Source: Candidatus Desulfobacula maris
GTDB taxonomy: Bacteria > Desulfobacterota > Desulfobacteria > Desulfobacterales > Desulfobacteraceae
Reading direction: 5' to 3'
Assembly (NCBI GenBank): GCA_014383445.1
Contig: JACNHV010000249.1
Location: 1-45,911 of the forward strand
DNA length: 45,911 nucleotides
Below, piece after piece: positions 35,117-43,666 of the stretch (the first letter of the stretch is position 1; each line of letters starts with the position of its first letter). The translations under genes were made by a program, and so were the position numbers. The notes beneath the pieces are model-generated. The model was not told the origin of the DNA. It ran no database searches and was given only the letters and a program-made list of their open reading frames with translations.

Positions 35117-37467
35117 TCTGATGTTGTGAAAGTATTTCTTTTTTGTTCAAGCTGAACAATCGATGGGGTTATAAATATTAATAGTTCATTTCTTTTATCT
35201 TTACCAATATCTGTTCTGAAAAGTCTTCCTAAATAAGGAATTCCTGAAAGAAAAGGCATTCCTGAACTGCTCTTGTTATCTGTTGTTTTTACAATTCCGC
35301 CAATGACAATGGTATCGTTATTATTTACCAGAAGCTCTGTCTCTGCCTCATTGGTTGAAAGGGTTGGAACCCCACTGGTAACAGAGTCAATATCATTTTT
35401 AGTCAAATAGACCTTCATTGCAATTCTTTTATCCGGTGTCACATGGGGTGTGACTTCCAGCAGCAAATCAATATTTTTAAATTTAACAGATGATCCCCCC
35501 GCATCATCCCGTTCAAGGTATGCATATTCAAGGCCTTGTTTTATTTTTGCACTTTTGTTGTCAAGGGTAAGAATCCGGGGCGAAGAAACAACTTTAACAT
35601 CACCCTTTGTCTCAGACGCTGCTATTTGTGCATTCATACTTAAAAAATTGGAACCCAAAATTCTATAAAAATTAAATGAGCCGGCATTGACTGGTGCTGC
35701 AACCGGACTATTTAAAGCGATGGTGAAGTCCCCTGATCTTCCTGTGTATTCAGTTTGGCTATTTGTAAAGCTTAAACCAAGCCCAAGCTCTCTTGAAAAA
35801 TCCTTTGTCACTTCAACCACTTTTGCCTCGATCATGATTTGTGGGGTAACTTTATCCAATCGAAAAATAATTTCCCGGGCCTGATCAACTTTTGCCTGAG
35901 TATCAGTGATAATTATCATATTGGTACGTTTATCAACACTTATTCTACCCCTGTCTTTTGTTAGAATCTGGTCTATATGGGGTTTAATATCTGTAGATGC
36001 ATCGGAATAATTTACAGGGATATATTCTGTCATCAATAGCTCTAAGCTCTTTTTTTGTTCCAGAGATTTCTGCCTGGTAACAATAGTTTCCTGCATCATT
36101 TTTTCTTCCTTGTTCAATGTCTCTATGGTTGCAATCCGTATAACATTTCCTTCTTTTTTCATTCCAAGGTTATTCATCCTTAAAACAAGGTCCAGCACCT
36201 GATCCCATGGAACCGGATTTTCAAGGGTTAAGGTCACTTTCCCTTGAACATCCCTGTCGATTGCAAAATTAAGCTTTCCAACACTTCGAAGGATCCTGAA
36301 TACATTCTTAATATCAGTTTCATAAAAATCCAGTTTGATTTTTTCACCCGTATATTTTTTTTGCGATCCAAAGATTGCTTCTTCCACTGTTTGCTTTTTA
36401 GTGGTTTGTTTTTTATCTGCGATTAATAAGGGTTCTTCAGGCATGTCTGTGTTCTGTCTTCCAGCCTCAATTATTTGGGTTTGAGATCCTTTGAATACTT
36501 TTCTCGTGGCTTTACTAAATACAGGAGAGGATAGCGCAGATGCCTCAAAAAATAATGAAATAATATTTTGAACCTGAACAATCCGGTAGGGTACTTGCTC
36601 CCTAATTTTTATCTCAATTTTTGAATTCTTTTTTTCCCCGGGAATCTGAATCGGCATTAACTCTTCAACCGCAGATTTGAAATATTGAGTTAAAAGCGGA
36701 CGTTTATGATACTCCGGGATTATTGTATTATAAAGATTTAAAAACAGTTTATTATTGCTACTTTCCTGGGTGATGTCATACTTTACAGGATGGTCTGTTT
36801 GAACAACTATGTCGGATTTCCCATCCTCCATAGTATTAAATTCAATATGGGTCATTGTTGCTGTTCTATCGGGAATAATAATGGTTTCTTCAGATACTGG
36901 TTCTTTCTGGGAGTTCTTATCCTTCGCCATGGCTGACGACTCCGGCACCTTCTTGGCACTAGTCTGATTTTCCATCATATTGCCGGAAAGTGTTATCGTT
37001 AAATTATGATCATTTTCAGTCACTTCATAATTAAGATCCTCTTTTAACAAGATTTCAACTTTTGCAGTTGTCTTCTCTTCATCCACATAGGTTACTATCA
37101 GATCACCAATGCTGTTGTTTTCCGGGACAGCCATCTTAAAATCTTCAGCAATTCCGGTTTCAGGAAAATAAATGGCAATGCCAAAAGGAAAGGATTGTTT
37201 TATGGAGGTATAGACTAATTTTTGGTTCCCTTGAATTTTAATCTCAATGGGTTGTTTCGCTAAATCAACACTGACAGCACTTATCTGTCTATCCTTCGGA
37301 ATAATGGCAGTTTTATCTAATATTCCTGAACTGGTTTGTATTTGTTCAGCTTTTTTAATTGTTTCAGTTTTGGGGGCAATACACCCGGCAACAATGAACA
37401 CAGCCAAAAAAAAGCCAAGTATTTTATTCATCGTATTCATTCTTGTTTTAATCTGGGGAAAAGGCAT
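35113..37467 (-). CDS. pilQ: Type IV pilus secretin PilQ
   Basis: Outer-membrane secretin (784 residues) through which the type IV pilus emerges. A lipobox-like signal (FFLAVFIVAGC) is followed by two AMIN-type domains (about 40-160 and 215-330) that bind peptidoglycan. Next come an STN/N0 domain (KIKLDFYETDIKNVFRILRSVGKLNFAID), an N1/NolW domain (TNMIIITDTQAKVDQAREII) and the secretin pore (VVSSPRILTLDN, PHVTPDKRI, VIGGIV, VPFLSGIPYLGRLFR-like and ELLIFITPSIV). ATG at 37467 is chosen because GAGGA lies 5 bases before it, inside the end of pilP; the frame can be opened at 37485 but without support. Confidence 0.95.
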   Translation of the reverse strand: MPFPQIKTRMNTMNKILGFFLAVFIVAGCIAPKTETIKKAEQIQTSSGILDKTAIIPKDRQISAVSVDLAKQPIEIKIQGNQKLVYTSIKQSFPFGIAIYFPETGIAEDFKMAVPENNSIGDLIVTYVDEEKTTAKVEILLKEDLNYEVTENDHNLTITLSGNMMENQTSAKKVPESSAMAKDKNSQKEPVSEETIIIPDRTATMTHIEFNTMEDGKSDIVVQTDHPVKYDITQESSNNKLFLNLYNTIIPEYHKRPLLTQYFKSAVEELMPIQIPGEKKNSKIEIKIREQVPYRIVQVQNIISLFFEASALSSPVFSKATRKVFKGSQTQIIEAGRQNTDMPEEPLLIADKKQTTKKQTVEEAIFGSQKKYTGEKIKLDFYETDIKNVFRILRSVGKLNFAIDRDVQGKVTLTLENPVPWDQVLDLVLRMNNLGMKKEGNVIRIATIETLNKEEKMMQETIVTRQKSLEQKKSLELLMTEYIPVNYSDASTDIKPHIDQILTKDRGRISVDKRTNMIIITDTQAKVDQAREIIFRLDKVTPQIMIEAKVVEVTKDFSRELGLGLSFTNSQTEYTGRSGDFTIALNSPVAAPVNAGSFNFYRILGSNFLSMNAQIAASETKGDVKVVSSPRILTLDNKSAKIKQGLEYAYLERDDAGGSSVKFKNIDLLLEVTPHVTPDKRIAMKVYLTKNDIDSVTSGVPTLSTNEAETELLVNNNDTIVIGGIVKTTDNKSSSGMPFLSGIPYLGRLFRTDIGKDKRNELLIFITPSIVQLEQKRNTFTTSD

Positions 37468-37468
37468 A

Positions 37469-38086
37469 TTAATCCTCATTATCAATTTTATGAAGTTTTA
37501 TTTCCTGAACACGCTCTTTGAGCTTTCCTTTATAATCTTTAAACGACTCCTTGATCACAATGCTGCTATCTTTAATTTCAGATACTTTTCCCTGATTTTT
37601 TCCAATATAAGTACCGATACCCACCTCATACCCTTTGCCACTGGCTTCCTCCACCATTGCAATCTGTCTGTTTTTCATAATAATGACGGCCACCAGACGA
37701 ATTTGACTTAAATCAATTTTTTCAAGGGGGGTTAAAATTCTTTTTGGGCGCTCATCAATCAGGGGCTGACTTTCTTCTACTTTTTCCTGAATCAGCGATT
37801 CAAATGGATCAATTTTGCCAAGGGAATCATAATGCTCTGGCTCTTGTTTATCCTCTTTTTGTTCTGAAACCTGAAGAGTGTTTTCTAAGACTGGAGTTTT
37901 ATTGTTTTTTAAATTTAATTCATCTTTTTCAAATTTATCTTGAACAATGGGTTGGAAGGATATTTTACCGGAAATCACACTCGGGGCTGATTTATTTACT
38001 GCAGGTGGCTTATCATCACAGGCAGATATTAAAAAAATAAATCCAAATACAAGTGCTGATAAAATTATCTTAGATGCCGGTATCAT
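37469..38086 (-). CDS. pilP: Type IV pilus alignment lipoprotein PilP
   Basis: A 205-residue lipoprotein (lipobox LISAC, Cys about 23) with a disordered, charged middle and a C-terminal beta domain (LSQIRLVAVIIMKNRQIAMVEEASGKGYEVGIGTYIGKN) typical of PilP. It links the inner-membrane PilN/PilO complex to PilQ across the periplasm. Position between pilO and pilQ confirms the call; it ends 1 base before the pilQ start. Confidence 0.9.
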   Translation of the reverse strand: MIPASKIILSALVFGFIFLISACDDKPPAVNKSAPSVISGKISFQPIVQDKFEKDELNLKNNKTPVLENTLQVSEQKEDKQEPEHYDSLGKIDPFESLIQEKVEESQPLIDERPKRILTPLEKIDLSQIRLVAVIIMKNRQIAMVEEASGKGYEVGIGTYIGKNQGKVSEIKDSSIVIKESFKDYKGKLKERVQEIKLHKIDNED

Positions 38087-38108
38087 TGTGAATTCTTTTT
38101 ATCGATTC

Positions 38109-38747
38109 CTATTTCTTTTTTATTTTTTGATTCTTTTTATCTATTGATTCTTTTTTTTCAACAAACATATAGGTAACAGCAGTGCAGCTCATTTCCAATA
38201 GTTCACCCTTGCTTTTCACCTCAACATTATTGATATTCACAATCCTGTTAAGCCTTGTAATTTGATAGAAAAAATCCGTAATTTGATGGTATCGACCCTG
38301 GACCTTTATGGAAACAGGAATTTCTTTAAAAAACTCCTTATTGACTTCGTTGCCAGGTTCAAACAGGTGAAATGCCAGCCCTGCATAGCTTCCTGCCTTG
38401 GAAATACCTGTCAACAGTGATGGGAGCTCACGTTTATCAGGAAGGGCTTTCATTGCTATATTAAATTCCTCGGTTTTTTGGGCCATTAATGTTTCATATT
38501 TTAAAATCTCGGAAGCCCTTTTCTTAAATGTTGAAAGCGTGGCAACCTGGTTTTTATAATTATTTTGTTCTTTTTTCAATTCATCGTGCTTTGACATAAA
38601 CACAAAATAATAATAGGCGCCTCCGATGACAGCGAATGTTATAAGGTAGACAAGCAGCCGTTGTACTTTTGTAAGTGTAGCGACTTTTTGAAAAAAAACG
38701 TCCAGGGTTTTTTTTGTTTCATTAATTTTACTTTTTCCCTTGCTCAT
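38109..38747 (-). CDS. pilO: Type IV pilus alignment protein PilO
   Basis: Inner-membrane protein of about 212 residues. It has a short cytoplasmic basic start, one membrane helix (LLVYLITFAVIGGAYYYFVF), a periplasmic coiled coil (HDELKKEQNNYKNQVATLS) and a ferredoxin-like fold (SLLTGISKAGSYAGLAFHLFEPG, PVSIKVQGRYHQITDFFYQITRL) that pairs with PilN. AAGG before the ATG at 38747 decides this start, overlapping pilN only at codon ends; a longer frame from 38813 would overlap pilN by about 60 bases. Confidence 0.9.
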   Translation of the reverse strand: MSKGKSKINETKKTLDVFFQKVATLTKVQRLLVYLITFAVIGGAYYYFVFMSKHDELKKEQNNYKNQVATLSTFKKRASEILKYETLMAQKTEEFNIAMKALPDKRELPSLLTGISKAGSYAGLAFHLFEPGNEVNKEFFKEIPVSIKVQGRYHQITDFFYQITRLNRIVNINNVEVKSKGELLEMSCTAVTYMFVEKKESIDKKNQKIKKK

Positions 38748-38754
38748 TCTGCCC

Positions 38755-39330
38755 TTATTTTGAATTTTCTTGTTTCTCTTCTTTTGATTTTGCTTTGCTG
38801 CAAAGCAATTCAAATGATTTTAACATAATACCATCTTTAAAATTTTTCATTTTAGCTGTTTTTAAATCAACCTTGTCAAAGATTGAAGAATTTTCAAGTT
38901 TATCCATAAAATCAGCAATTGTAGGGTTGTCAAATGCAATCCCTTTAATGATAACACTATTTTCATCTGTTTTAAAACTTTCAAGCCACATTCGCTGGGG
39001 AACAATAAGGTCATTCATTGCATCAAACAAAATCAGCTGTTCTCCCCTCTGTTTCTTCAACGAAGAGACGATTTCAAGCTTTTCTTCAAGGACTTTCAAA
39101 TCTTTTTTAATTTGGGCTACCCGGTCGGCTTTTTTTTTATATTTTAAAATTTGATGATTGACCTGTTTTGTTTTTTCTTTAACTTCCAGAATTTGTTTAT
39201 TCATACTCATTGTGTACCAGACAAGTGCCACAATGGTTAAAAAAATCAACAATAAAAAGATAGATATCTGCTTTCTGATATTCTCTTTTTTTCTGGCAAC
39301 TCTAAATGGTAAAAGATTAATTTTTATCAT
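38755..39330 (-). CDS. pilN: Type IV pilus assembly protein PilN
   Basis: A 191-residue bitopic protein. It starts with the conserved KINLLPFR motif, which docks onto PilM in the cytoplasm, followed by a membrane helix (ISIFLLLIFLTIVALVWYT), a coiled coil and a periplasmic ferredoxin-like domain (WLESFKTDENSVIIKGIAFDNPTIADFMDKLE). The ATG overlaps the pilM stop by 4 bases. Confidence 0.93.
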   Translation of the reverse strand: MIKINLLPFRVARKKENIRKQISIFLLLIFLTIVALVWYTMSMNKQILEVKEKTKQVNHQILKYKKKADRVAQIKKDLKVLEEKLEIVSSLKKQRGEQLILFDAMNDLIVPQRMWLESFKTDENSVIIKGIAFDNPTIADFMDKLENSSIFDKVDLKTAKMKNFKDGIMLKSFELLCSKAKSKEEKQENSK

Positions 39331-40385
39331 TTATCATCCACTCTTCTTAATGCAAGTCCTATGGCTATCGGTGCCAGGGGGCCGGTTTTGGTTATAAAAG
39401 AGTCTGGAAATTTCTTTTCATTTACAATCAGGGCTTCAAAGGGATTAATGATTGATATATCTGCATCTATCTCAGATAAAAGACTATCTTTAAAGCCTTT
39501 AATAAAAACACCGCCGCCACTCAATACAATTTTTTCAATTTTCTCATAATTGGAAGAGGTTTGATACGTGTTCACAACTTCACAAATTTCAGAACACCAG
39601 GATAAAGAGATATTCCTGCAGATCTCCTGAATGCTATCCTGGCTGATAACGTCATTTGCCTGACCATTCAATATTTGTTCTGCTTCATCCACGGTTACAT
39701 CAAATTGATGGACAATCTCTTCTACGATCTGATTTGTTCCAGATACAGTATCCCTCATCATTAACGATGCTTTTTCCTTTAATATGTTCAAAGATGTTTT
39801 TGATGCCCCTATATCAATCAACAAGGTTATTTTTTCATGGTTTTCAGAGGGCAGTATGTCATGGGCGTTTTGAAGAGCAAAGGTATCAACATCAATTATT
39901 TTCGGATAAAGCCCGGCCAGATGAATCAAATCAATATACTCAGCCACCAGATCTTTTTTAACTGCAACCACCAGCACACTCATGTGACCATGGGAAAATT
40001 CGCTTTCACCCAGGATTTGATAATCGATATTGACATCATCAATGTCATAGGGAATATATTGTTCTGCCTCAGAATATATTGTATCGTGGAGCTGTTTGTC
40101 AGGTCTGGTTGATATATTAATTGTTTTTATTACCACTGAATGTCCACCCGTTGAGATGGCAACATTTTTCTCACGAATTTTCTGGGATTTAAAAAGCGTT
40201 CGGATATCGCTTGCAAGACCATTCATATCAGCAATCCGGCCTTCAACAATGGTGCCGGGTGCAATTCGGGCCATCCCGAATTTATGCAGGACAATCCCTT
40301 TCCCGGTTACTTTTAGCTCAGCAACCTTAATAAACGAAGAGCCGATATCCAGACCGACAAGATGATCTTTTTTCCCAAATATCAT
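39327..40385 (-). CDS. pilM: Type IV pilus assembly ATPase-like protein PilM
   Basis: Actin-like cytoplasmic protein (352 residues), first gene of the pilMNOPQ operon. ASKHA motifs are LVGLDIGSSFIKVAEL (9-24), ITLLIDIGASKTSLNI and KIVLSGGGVFIKGF; EQYIPYDIDDVNIDYQI is typical of PilM. It binds the PilN N-terminus and links the motor to the alignment complex. The pilB/T/C/D motor genes and pilins are not in the window. Two promoter candidates and a dyad lie upstream. Confidence 0.94.
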   Translation of the reverse strand: MIFGKKDHLVGLDIGSSFIKVAELKVTGKGIVLHKFGMARIAPGTIVEGRIADMNGLASDIRTLFKSQKIREKNVAISTGGHSVVIKTINISTRPDKQLHDTIYSEAEQYIPYDIDDVNIDYQILGESEFSHGHMSVLVVAVKKDLVAEYIDLIHLAGLYPKIIDVDTFALQNAHDILPSENHEKITLLIDIGASKTSLNILKEKASLMMRDTVSGTNQIVEEIVHQFDVTVDEAEQILNGQANDVISQDSIQEICRNISLSWCSEICEVVNTYQTSSNYEKIEKIVLSGGGVFIKGFKDSLLSEIDADISIINPFEALIVNEKKFPDSFITKTGPLAPIAIGLALRRVDDK

Positions 40386-40448
40386 ACACTTTCACAATTT
40401 TTAAGGTAAAGCCAATGCCACTTAGATAAATCCAGTTTGCAATTTTTT

Positions 40449-40471
40449 ATATTGATTCCTACTATCAATAT
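40449..40471. promoter_or_regulatory. Operator-like dyad at the pilM promoter
   Basis: A perfect 8-bp inverted repeat, ATATTGAT-N7-ATCAATAT, covers the start point predicted for the promoter at 40473-40501, a position typical of repressor binding. It would also fold as a hairpin at the 5' end of the mRNA. Confidence 0.4.
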
Positions 40472-40472
40472 G

Positions 40473-40501
40473 ACTATACTTTGATCCGATATTGCTGTAA
40501 A
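40473..40501 (-). promoter_or_regulatory. Predicted sigma-70 promoter of pilMNOPQ (proximal)
   Basis: On the minus strand TTTACA (40496-40501) and TATAGT (40473-40478) are 17 bases apart, each one mismatch from consensus. The start point would be near 40466, giving a leader of about 80 bases. Confidence 0.5.
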
Positions 40502-40529
40502 GTCAAGTCCTATAGAGCCTTTTACTAAA

Positions 40530-40559
40530 TTAATAGCAAAGGATAAATAGGTTTGTCAA
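40530..40559 (-). promoter_or_regulatory. Predicted sigma-70 promoter of pilMNOPQ (distal)
   Basis: On the minus strand a perfect TTGACA (40554-40559) and TATTAA (40530-40535) are 18 bases apart, about 140 bases before pilM. It would run alongside the proximal promoter. Confidence 0.4.
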
Positions 40560-40587
40560 ACTTAACTATTAAAAAATTGTGGAATAA

Positions 40588-42003
40588 ATGTTGCAAAAAC
40601 TAGATGATTTACAGGGCATAAAATCTTTCAGGTTGGTCAAATTTTTCACCTTCTCCTCCCTTGTGATAATGTTTGCGGCAACCATTACCATCTCAGCTTT
40701 AAATGCCCACTGGGTAAGAAATATTCTTCTGGAAAAAAGTAAAGAATATGCCTCACTCCTTGTTGAGAATCTCAACCATCAGATCATTTCCAGGTTTATG
40801 CTCCCTGTATTAGTACGATACAGAGAGATCCGGCTGCGGGAAAAGGAACAATTCCTTCTTATGGACAAAGTTGTCCGATCGACCCTGCATAGTTTTAATG
40901 TTGAAATGGTCACCTTTTATGATGAAAACAACATCATCTCCTATAGCTTTGATCAGACTAGAATAGGGCAAAAAAATGCAGGTGGTGTCCATTATGAAAA
41001 AGCAATGAAACAAGAAGCAACGTCAAGGCTCCTACAGCAGGGCAGCTTTCTGGAGTTATTATTCTGGTTTCCCCAGGAAACAAAAATCATTACCTTTGCT
41101 CCCTTAAGGGCTGACAAACAGATATCACCTGATCTGGCAGACCGGGTACTGGGTGTTGTTGAAATTGTCCGGGATGTTTCTGATGATTATAAAAAAGTAT
41201 TTAAGCTTCAAGGGCTTATTGTTGGGTCATGCTTTATTATTATGGGAATACTTTTCATAGTACTTCGGTTTGTGGTTAAGCATGGAGAAAAAATTCTAGA
41301 GAAAAGAGCTGATGAAAGACTTAAGCTTGAAGAAAAACTGCGCCAGGCCGAGCACTTGTCAGCCATTGGTGAAATGACAGCAGGTGTATCACATGAAATC
41401 AGAAATCCTCTGGGGATTATAAAAAGCAGTGCCCAATTATTGAAGAAGAAGATGGCAAAACTGGATGCCACAAGCACTATCCCTGATATTATTGTCGAAG
41501 AGTCTGCCAGGCTTGATAATATTATTACAGATTTTCTGGATTTTGCCAAACCTAAAATCCCGGATCTTCATCCCTGCCGGATTGAGGAGATTATAGAAAA
41601 AAATATTGCCTATCTTTCTCCCCGGATAGAAGATCATAATTTCAACATCATCAAAGAGATATCAGAACGATTACCTGAAATAATGGCTGACAGTGCCATG
41701 CTGCACCAGGCGTTTTTAAATATTTTCATTAATGCATTCCAGTCCTTAAAAAATAATGGCTGTCTTACCATCCGAATCAAATATGATTCAGGCAGTATTA
41801 TTATTAATTTTATTGATAACGGGGAGGGTATCCCAGAACAGGTCTTAAAAAAAATATGGACCCCCTTTTTTACAACAAAAGATACTGGAACTGGATTAGG
41901 TCTTGGCATCGTAAAAAATATGATTGAAGCCCACAACGGAACAATTGCAATTACAAACACAGAAACAAGGGGCGCAAACGTGGAAATTAGGCTTCCAGCT
42001 TAG
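40588..42003 (+). CDS. Membrane sensor histidine kinase (NtrB/AtoS-like)
   Basis: A 471-residue kinase. Two membrane helices (about 20-42, LVIMFAATITISALNAHWV reversed in part, and 207-228, LIVGSCFIIMGILFIVLRFV) bracket a periplasmic sensor of about 160 residues (DNNIISYSFDQTRIG is Cache-like). The kinase core has H-box IGEMTAGVSHEIRNPLGIIKSSAQLL, N-box FLNIFINAFQSL, DNGEGIP and GTGLGLGIVKNMI. There is no PAS or clear HAMP domain. It is followed 12 bases later by its NtrC-type regulator. Lying next to pilMNOPQ, it could be a PilS-like pair, but it lacks PilS's six helices, so I leave it unnamed. Confidence 0.9.
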   Translation: MLQKLDDLQGIKSFRLVKFFTFSSLVIMFAATITISALNAHWVRNILLEKSKEYASLLVENLNHQIISRFMLPVLVRYREIRLREKEQFLLMDKVVRSTLHSFNVEMVTFYDENNIISYSFDQTRIGQKNAGGVHYEKAMKQEATSRLLQQGSFLELLFWFPQETKIITFAPLRADKQISPDLADRVLGVVEIVRDVSDDYKKVFKLQGLIVGSCFIIMGILFIVLRFVVKHGEKILEKRADERLKLEEKLRQAEHLSAIGEMTAGVSHEIRNPLGIIKSSAQLLKKKMAKLDATSTIPDIIVEESARLDNIITDFLDFAKPKIPDLHPCRIEEIIEKNIAYLSPRIEDHNFNIIKEISERLPEIMADSAMLHQAFLNIFINAFQSLKNNGCLTIRIKYDSGSIIINFIDNGEGIPEQVLKKIWTPFFTTKDTGTGLGLGIVKNMIEAHNGTIAITNTETRGANVEIRLPA

Positions 42004-42015
42004 GAGACAGATGGC

Positions 42016-43386
42016 ATGGAAAATATTCTGATTGTTGATGATGAAAAAAATTACCCCACGATAATAGGAGAAATCCTTCAGGAAGAAGGCTATACATCCT
42101 TAACCGCTTCCAGTGGAATGGAGGCCCTGGATATTCTAAAAAACGAACTCATAGACCTGGTTTTGACGGATGTAAAAATGCCCGGGATGAGCGGTATCCA
42201 ATTACTTGAAAAAATTAAAGAAATCAAGCCGGATATCCCTGTCATCATCATGACGGCCTATGGCAGTGTAGAAAAAGCTGTGGAAGCAATGCACAAGGGC
42301 GCATACACATTTATTCTCAAACCTTTTGAGAACCAGGCACTTATTGCCCATATTGCCAAAGCAATCTCGGTTTACAGGATTGTTCAGGAGAACAGCATCC
42401 TCAGGGCGGCAATCAGTTCACGGTACAGCTTTGATAATATTATCGGAAAAAGCAAACCCATGCAGGAGCTTTATGAACTTATTAAAAAAGTGGCACCTTC
42501 CAATGCCAGCGTTCTTATAGAAGGGGAAAGCGGTACTGGCAAAGAGCTGGTCGCAAAATCAATCCATTATAACAGCCTGAGAAAAACCAAACCTTTAATT
42601 GCTGTAAACTGCTCGGCATTTGCTGAAACGCTTTTGGAAAGTGAGTTGTTTGGTCATGAAAAAGGAGCCTTTACAGGGGCAATCGCCATGAAAAAAGGGC
42701 GGTTTGAAATGTCTGACAAAGGGACTCTATTTCTTGATGAAATTGGTGAACTGCCCATTTCACTCCAGGTAAAATTACTCAGGGTTCTTCAGGAAAAAAT
42801 AATTGAACGGGTTGGGGGGACAATGTCTATCCCTGTTGATTTTCGCCTCATTGCAGCCACTAACAAAAACCTTGAAGATGAGGTAAAAAATGGGCATTTC
42901 AGAGAAGATCTCTATTACAGGCTCAATGTTGTCAAGGCGCTTATCCCTCCCCTTAGAGATAGATCCGAGGACATTCCTTTGTTAATCAAACATTTTATAG
43001 ACAAATATACCAATGTGCAGCCCTCAACGGGCAATGTATCAGGGATCAAGCTGGAAACTGTCAAAATTTTATGTGATTATCAATGGAAAGGCAATGTAAG
43101 GGAACTTGAAAACATTATAGAACGCTGTGTTATCCTCTGCCGCAGCGACACGATTACCCCTTCCGACCTTCCATTACAGGTCAGACAGAATATGTCTTTC
43201 ACACTTGATCTGAATGGGATTCCTGAGGATGTGGGACTTGCGGAAACTCTGGCAGCCGTCGAGAAAAGGATGATACAAAGAGCGATGAAACTTTCAGGCG
43301 ATGTACAGACAAAAGCAGCCGAGCTTCTGGGAATAGGAAAAAGCGGCTTGAATCAGAAGCTTAAAAAATTTAATCTGGAAAAATAG
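42016..43386 (+). CDS. NtrC-type sigma-54-activating response regulator
   Basis: A 456-residue regulator. The receiver has phospho-acceptor Asp52 (LVLTDVKMPGMSG) and Lys in LKPFE. The AAA+ domain has Walker A GESGTGKE (169-176), an intact GAFTGA loop (217-222), Walker B LFLDEIGE and the arginine-finger region REDLYYRLNV. A Fis-type helix-turn-helix ends the protein (TKAAELLGIGKSGLNQKLKKF). It should therefore activate sigma-54 promoters when phosphorylated by the adjacent kinase. AGGAGAC precedes the ATG. A near-consensus sigma-54 promoter with candidate upstream sites lies 100-270 bases downstream of its stop and is an obvious possible target. Confidence 0.93.
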   Translation: MENILIVDDEKNYPTIIGEILQEEGYTSLTASSGMEALDILKNELIDLVLTDVKMPGMSGIQLLEKIKEIKPDIPVIIMTAYGSVEKAVEAMHKGAYTFILKPFENQALIAHIAKAISVYRIVQENSILRAAISSRYSFDNIIGKSKPMQELYELIKKVAPSNASVLIEGESGTGKELVAKSIHYNSLRKTKPLIAVNCSAFAETLLESELFGHEKGAFTGAIAMKKGRFEMSDKGTLFLDEIGELPISLQVKLLRVLQEKIIERVGGTMSIPVDFRLIAATNKNLEDEVKNGHFREDLYYRLNVVKALIPPLRDRSEDIPLLIKHFIDKYTNVQPSTGNVSGIKLETVKILCDYQWKGNVRELENIIERCVILCRSDTITPSDLPLQVRQNMSFTLDLNGIPEDVGLAETLAAVEKRMIQRAMKLSGDVQTKAAELLGIGKSGLNQKLKKFNLEK

Positions 43387-43399
43387 CTTATAAAAATAA

Positions 43400-43427
43400 T
43401 AGGTCGTTCAAAATTATAAACTATTTT
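43400..43427. promoter_or_regulatory. Candidate upstream activator site 1 for the sigma-54 promoter
   Basis: Contains GTTCAAAATT (43406-43415), the same 10 bases that occur inverted in the 36-bp dyad downstream (43503-43512). Its flanking half (TTATAAACTATTTTAA) resembles the other half of that dyad at most positions. It lies about 230-250 bases before the sigma-54 element. Confidence 0.4.
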
Positions 43428-43486
43428 AAAATTCATAATTTTTAGTTGTATTTTTAAGTGATTAGAGACACAATTCAATAAATCAT

Positions 43487-43522
43487 ATTAAAACAAATTT
43501 AAAATTTTGAACTTGTTTTAAT
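43487..43522. promoter_or_regulatory. 36-bp near-perfect palindrome, candidate upstream activator site 2
   Basis: Two 18-base arms meeting without a spacer match at 16 of 18 positions; the inner arm reads AAAACAAATTTAAAA against AAAACAAGTTCAAAA. A gapless dyad cannot fold well as RNA, so a protein-binding site is likelier than a terminator. The centre is about 140-150 bases upstream of the -24 element, normal for NtrC-type enhancer sites. Confidence 0.55.
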
Positions 43523-43639
43523 CCTTTTTAAATTTATCTGGGACAAACGAAGAACCTCAAATTTTATTCAATAATAAAAATGACATAATTTCAGGTAGTT
43601 AAAAAAAATTTAAAAGGGCAGCGGTTAATTTTCATATTA

Positions 43640-43655
43640 TGGCAGGGAAATTGCA
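43640..43655 (+). promoter_or_regulatory. Sigma-54 (-24/-12) promoter
   Basis: TGGCAGGGAAATTGCA matches the consensus TGGCACG-N4-TTGC[A/T] at every fixed position except the C after TGGCA. The spacing between GG and GC is exact. The start point is predicted near 43666-43667. No gene lies downstream on this strand before the terminator at 43710-43747. Confidence 0.7.
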
Positions 43656-43666
43656 ATATTTGTTTT

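Noticed and set aside
40400-40425. Sigma-54-like element (TGGCATTGGCTTTAC, minus strand) close to pilM.
   Set aside because: The essential GC at -12 is AC and the -24 side has two mismatches; the two sigma-70-like promoters upstream are better.
40588-43386. Naming the kinase/regulator pair pilS/pilR because it lies beside pilMNOPQ.
   Set aside because: The kinase has two membrane helices and a periplasmic sensor, unlike the six-helix PilS, so the name would be a guess from position.
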